This document shows positions 62,699 to 64,000 of a stretch of 64,000 nt of DNA, piece by piece. Origin of the DNA: Marinifilum breve (lineage in GTDB: Bacteria; Bacteroidota; Bacteroidia; Bacteroidales; Marinifilaceae); the NCBI RefSeq assembly GCF_003202155.1, contig NZ_QFLI01000001.1, positions 434,001-498,000 of the forward strand, given 5' to 3'. Numbering within the stretch: the first letter of the stretch is position 1; each line of letters starts with the position of its first letter. The notes under the pieces are model-generated. The model saw nothing but the letters and a program-made list of their open reading frames with translations, did no database searches and was not told the DNA's origin. The translations under genes were made by a program, and so were the position numbers.

Positions 62699-62923
62699 CT
62701 TTCATTAAACGATGAAAGAGCAAAAGATCCACCTTTCATACTTTCATTAAATGATGAAAGAGCAAAAGTTCAACCTTTCATGCTTTCATTAAACGATGAA
62801 AGAGCAAAAGTTCCACCTTTCATGCTTTCATTAAACGATGAAAGAGCAAAAGTTCCATCTTTCATACTTTCATTAAATGATAACGCTTCAAAAAAATATT
62901 TTGCTTTCATTAAATGATAATTG
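62699..62923 (-). repeat. 42-bp (2 x 21) tandem repeat array, five full units plus one degenerate
   Basis: Units begin at 62699, 62741, 62783, 62825 and 62867, exactly 42 bp apart, with a degenerate sixth at 62904. Each starts with CTTTCATTAAACGATGAAAG, a 7-bp inverted repeat with a 6-base loop, followed by AGCAAAAGTTCCACCTTTCATG. On the minus strand the unit reads as the 14-residue repeat SFNESMKGGTFALS. A 61-codon frame (ATG at 62955) crosses three units before a TGA at 62770. There are no unique spacers. Confidence 0.9.
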
Positions 62924-63365
62924 TTCCAATACCAACTTCCCCATTTCCCCTTCACACTCTATCAAATTTATATTAATATTTTTACTTAACAAAGAAATAA
63001 TATACTTTATTCAATCTCACCCTTAACCAATTGTAAATTTCAACAGACACTCACAACAGAATACGCTATCACTCTTATTTTCTGAATTGTATTAAAATTT
63101 ATTTAGAGATTTATCTCATTTCAATTCACCTCATAAGCATTGCAACCCCCACACTTTACTAACTTAATAATACGATCACATTCACAATCCTAAAAATCTA
63201 TGATAGATAAACATTTCCCTTAATCCATATCAAAACAGCGAAAATTTTAATGCTCCAAATCGTAAACAATCGAGCCAATCTGGGTCATGATTTTTATCCT
63301 AGCATTAAAATACACTCCCATCTTTCCATCAAATTATTTCTACCTTTGGGCACAAACAAGAATTC
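62924..63365 (+). promoter_or_regulatory. Gene-free AT-rich region upstream of truA, with a -7 box
   Basis: About 440 bases without a credible gene. TACCTTTG at 63341-63348 matches TAnnTTTG and lies 17 bases before the truA ATG; no good -33 element is seen. The rest shows no repeat or RNA signal that I can support. Confidence 0.45.
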
Positions 63366-64000
63366 ATGTCGAAATACAGGTATTTTTTTCATATCGCCTA
63401 CAAAGGCAGTAATTACAGAGGTTGGCAAAAGCAGATTAATGCCAAAAGTATGCAGGAAAGCATTGAGGATGTGTTGAGCAAGTTTCTGAAGGAAAAAATA
63501 CACTGCATGGGTTGTGGCAGAACCGATGCGGGGGTTCATGCATCGCAATATTACTTTCATATCGATGTGAGTCATCCAATTGAGGAGAATCTATTGTTTG
63601 CCATTAACCGAATGCTTCCGCCCGACATTTCTGTTTTCGATTTTCAGTTGGTTGAGCCACAAAATCATGCACAGCACAGCGCCAGTGAGCGTACTTACAA
63701 TTATTTTATTCACACCAGTAAAAATCCCTATTTGAGTGATATCAGTTCGCTTTATTCTCTTGATTTGAACAGTAAAAAAATGCAATTGGCTGCCCAATAT
63801 TTGATTGGCGAAAAAGATTTTCGTGCCTTCTGCAAAACACCCGATAGACACAATCATACCTTTTGTAAGGTAAGCAAAGCACAAATTTATAAAAGCGCTG
63901 ATTCTGGCTCTTTGCGATTCGAGATTACTGCCAATCGCTTTTTAAAAGGGATGATTCGAATCATTGTCCATCAGTTGCTCGAAGTGGGTCAAGAAAAAAT
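63366..64000 (+). CDS. truA: tRNA pseudouridine synthase A (cut by window edge)
   Basis: The first 211 codons are in the window. ATG at 63366 opens with YRYFFHIAYKGSNYRGWQKQ, followed by the catalytic-Asp motif MGCGRTDAGVHASQYYFHID, RMLPPDISVFDFQLVEP, HSASERTYNYFIHTSKNPYL and GEKDFRAFCKT, then RFLKGMIRIIVHQLLEVG, all typical of TruA. It converts U38-U40 of tRNA anticodon arms to pseudouridine. The gene runs off the end at 64000, lacking roughly the last 40-50 codons of a normal-length protein. Confidence 0.96.
   Translation, partial: MSKYRYFFHIAYKGSNYRGWQKQINAKSMQESIEDVLSKFLKEKIHCMGCGRTDAGVHASQYYFHIDVSHPIEENLLFAINRMLPPDISVFDFQLVEPQNHAQHSASERTYNYFIHTSKNPYLSDISSLYSLDLNSKKMQLAAQYLIGEKDFRAFCKTPDRHNHTFCKVSKAQIYKSADSGSLRFEITANRFLKGMIRIIVHQLLEVGQEK

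Noticed and set aside
62699-62923. CRISPR array
   Set aside because: The repeats are head-to-tail without unique spacers, the period is 42 bp with internal hairpins, and no cas genes are near.
62770-62955. 61-codon minus-strand frame across the 42-bp array
   Set aside because: Its sequence is almost wholly the translated repeat and stops in a unit with a point change to TGA; there is no evidence of a real protein.
1-64000. tRNA, rRNA, insertion sequence or prophage genes
   Set aside because: I looked for the conserved T-loop pattern, transposase motifs and phage structural genes and saw none; a computed tRNA scan would be needed to exclude tRNAs fully.

Overview
The window reads as chromosomal DNA of an AT-rich, probably anaerobic or facultatively anaerobic marine-type member of the Bacteroidota (order Bacteroidales or Marinilabiliales). 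The evidence is a SusC/SusD glycan-uptake locus, a type IX secretion sorting tail, promoter elements of the Bacteroidota form TAnnTTTG, poor Shine-Dalgarno sequences, and [FeFe]-hydrogenase-like sensor genes. No rRNA, tRNA, CRISPR array, insertion sequence or phage gene was seen. The species was not identified.

Layout. 1-9560 (minus strand) is a polysaccharide utilization locus: SusC, SusD, a surface lipoprotein with two LamG domains, and two GH92 alpha-mannosidases, the last cut by the window edge. A divergent gene (9957-12485) encodes a membrane-spanning regulator with an extracytoplasmic lectin/propeller part and a cytoplasmic SARP-like winged-helix domain. Three 11-bp-spaced direct repeats sit just upstream of the SusC promoter. 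Next comes a LacI-type repressor / sugar MFS permease / ROK kinase operon (12598-15867) with a tandem operator. Together these suggest alpha-mannoside capture, mannose release, import and phosphorylation. proC and a type IX secreted serine protease follow.

19190-25844 holds the most unusual gene set: two tandem copies of a module made of a ferredoxin/H-cluster-like/PAS protein plus a SpoIIE-type phosphatase, with a small [2Fe-2S] protein between them. It looks like a redox or H2-sensing signalling device, not a catalytic hydrogenase. 26255-28739 encodes two exported proteins.

28891-30340 and 61874-62925 are two similarly built loci. Each has an uncharacterised helical protein of about 240 residues preceded by a degenerate tandem array with a 21-bp (or 2 x 21-bp) period. 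30730-48362 is mostly housekeeping: an ABC permease, a nuclease/phosphatase, ridA, a glutamine amidotransferase, lptD, a cell-wall amidase and an MCE protein with matching SPOR-like tails, dnaA, a DMT permease, a YigZ-family protein, pyrBI behind a probable attenuator, and a flavoprotein lacking its redox cysteines.

48423-61462 contains a LruC lipoprotein, an FKBP isomerase, an SRAP protein, a membrane protein / winged-helix regulator / creD set with two near-identical palindromic operators, dgkA, lhgO, a methyltransferase, a B12-binding radical SAM enzyme, an SRPBCC protein and a C69 dipeptidase. A probable small RNA lies at 61692-61800. The window ends inside truA.
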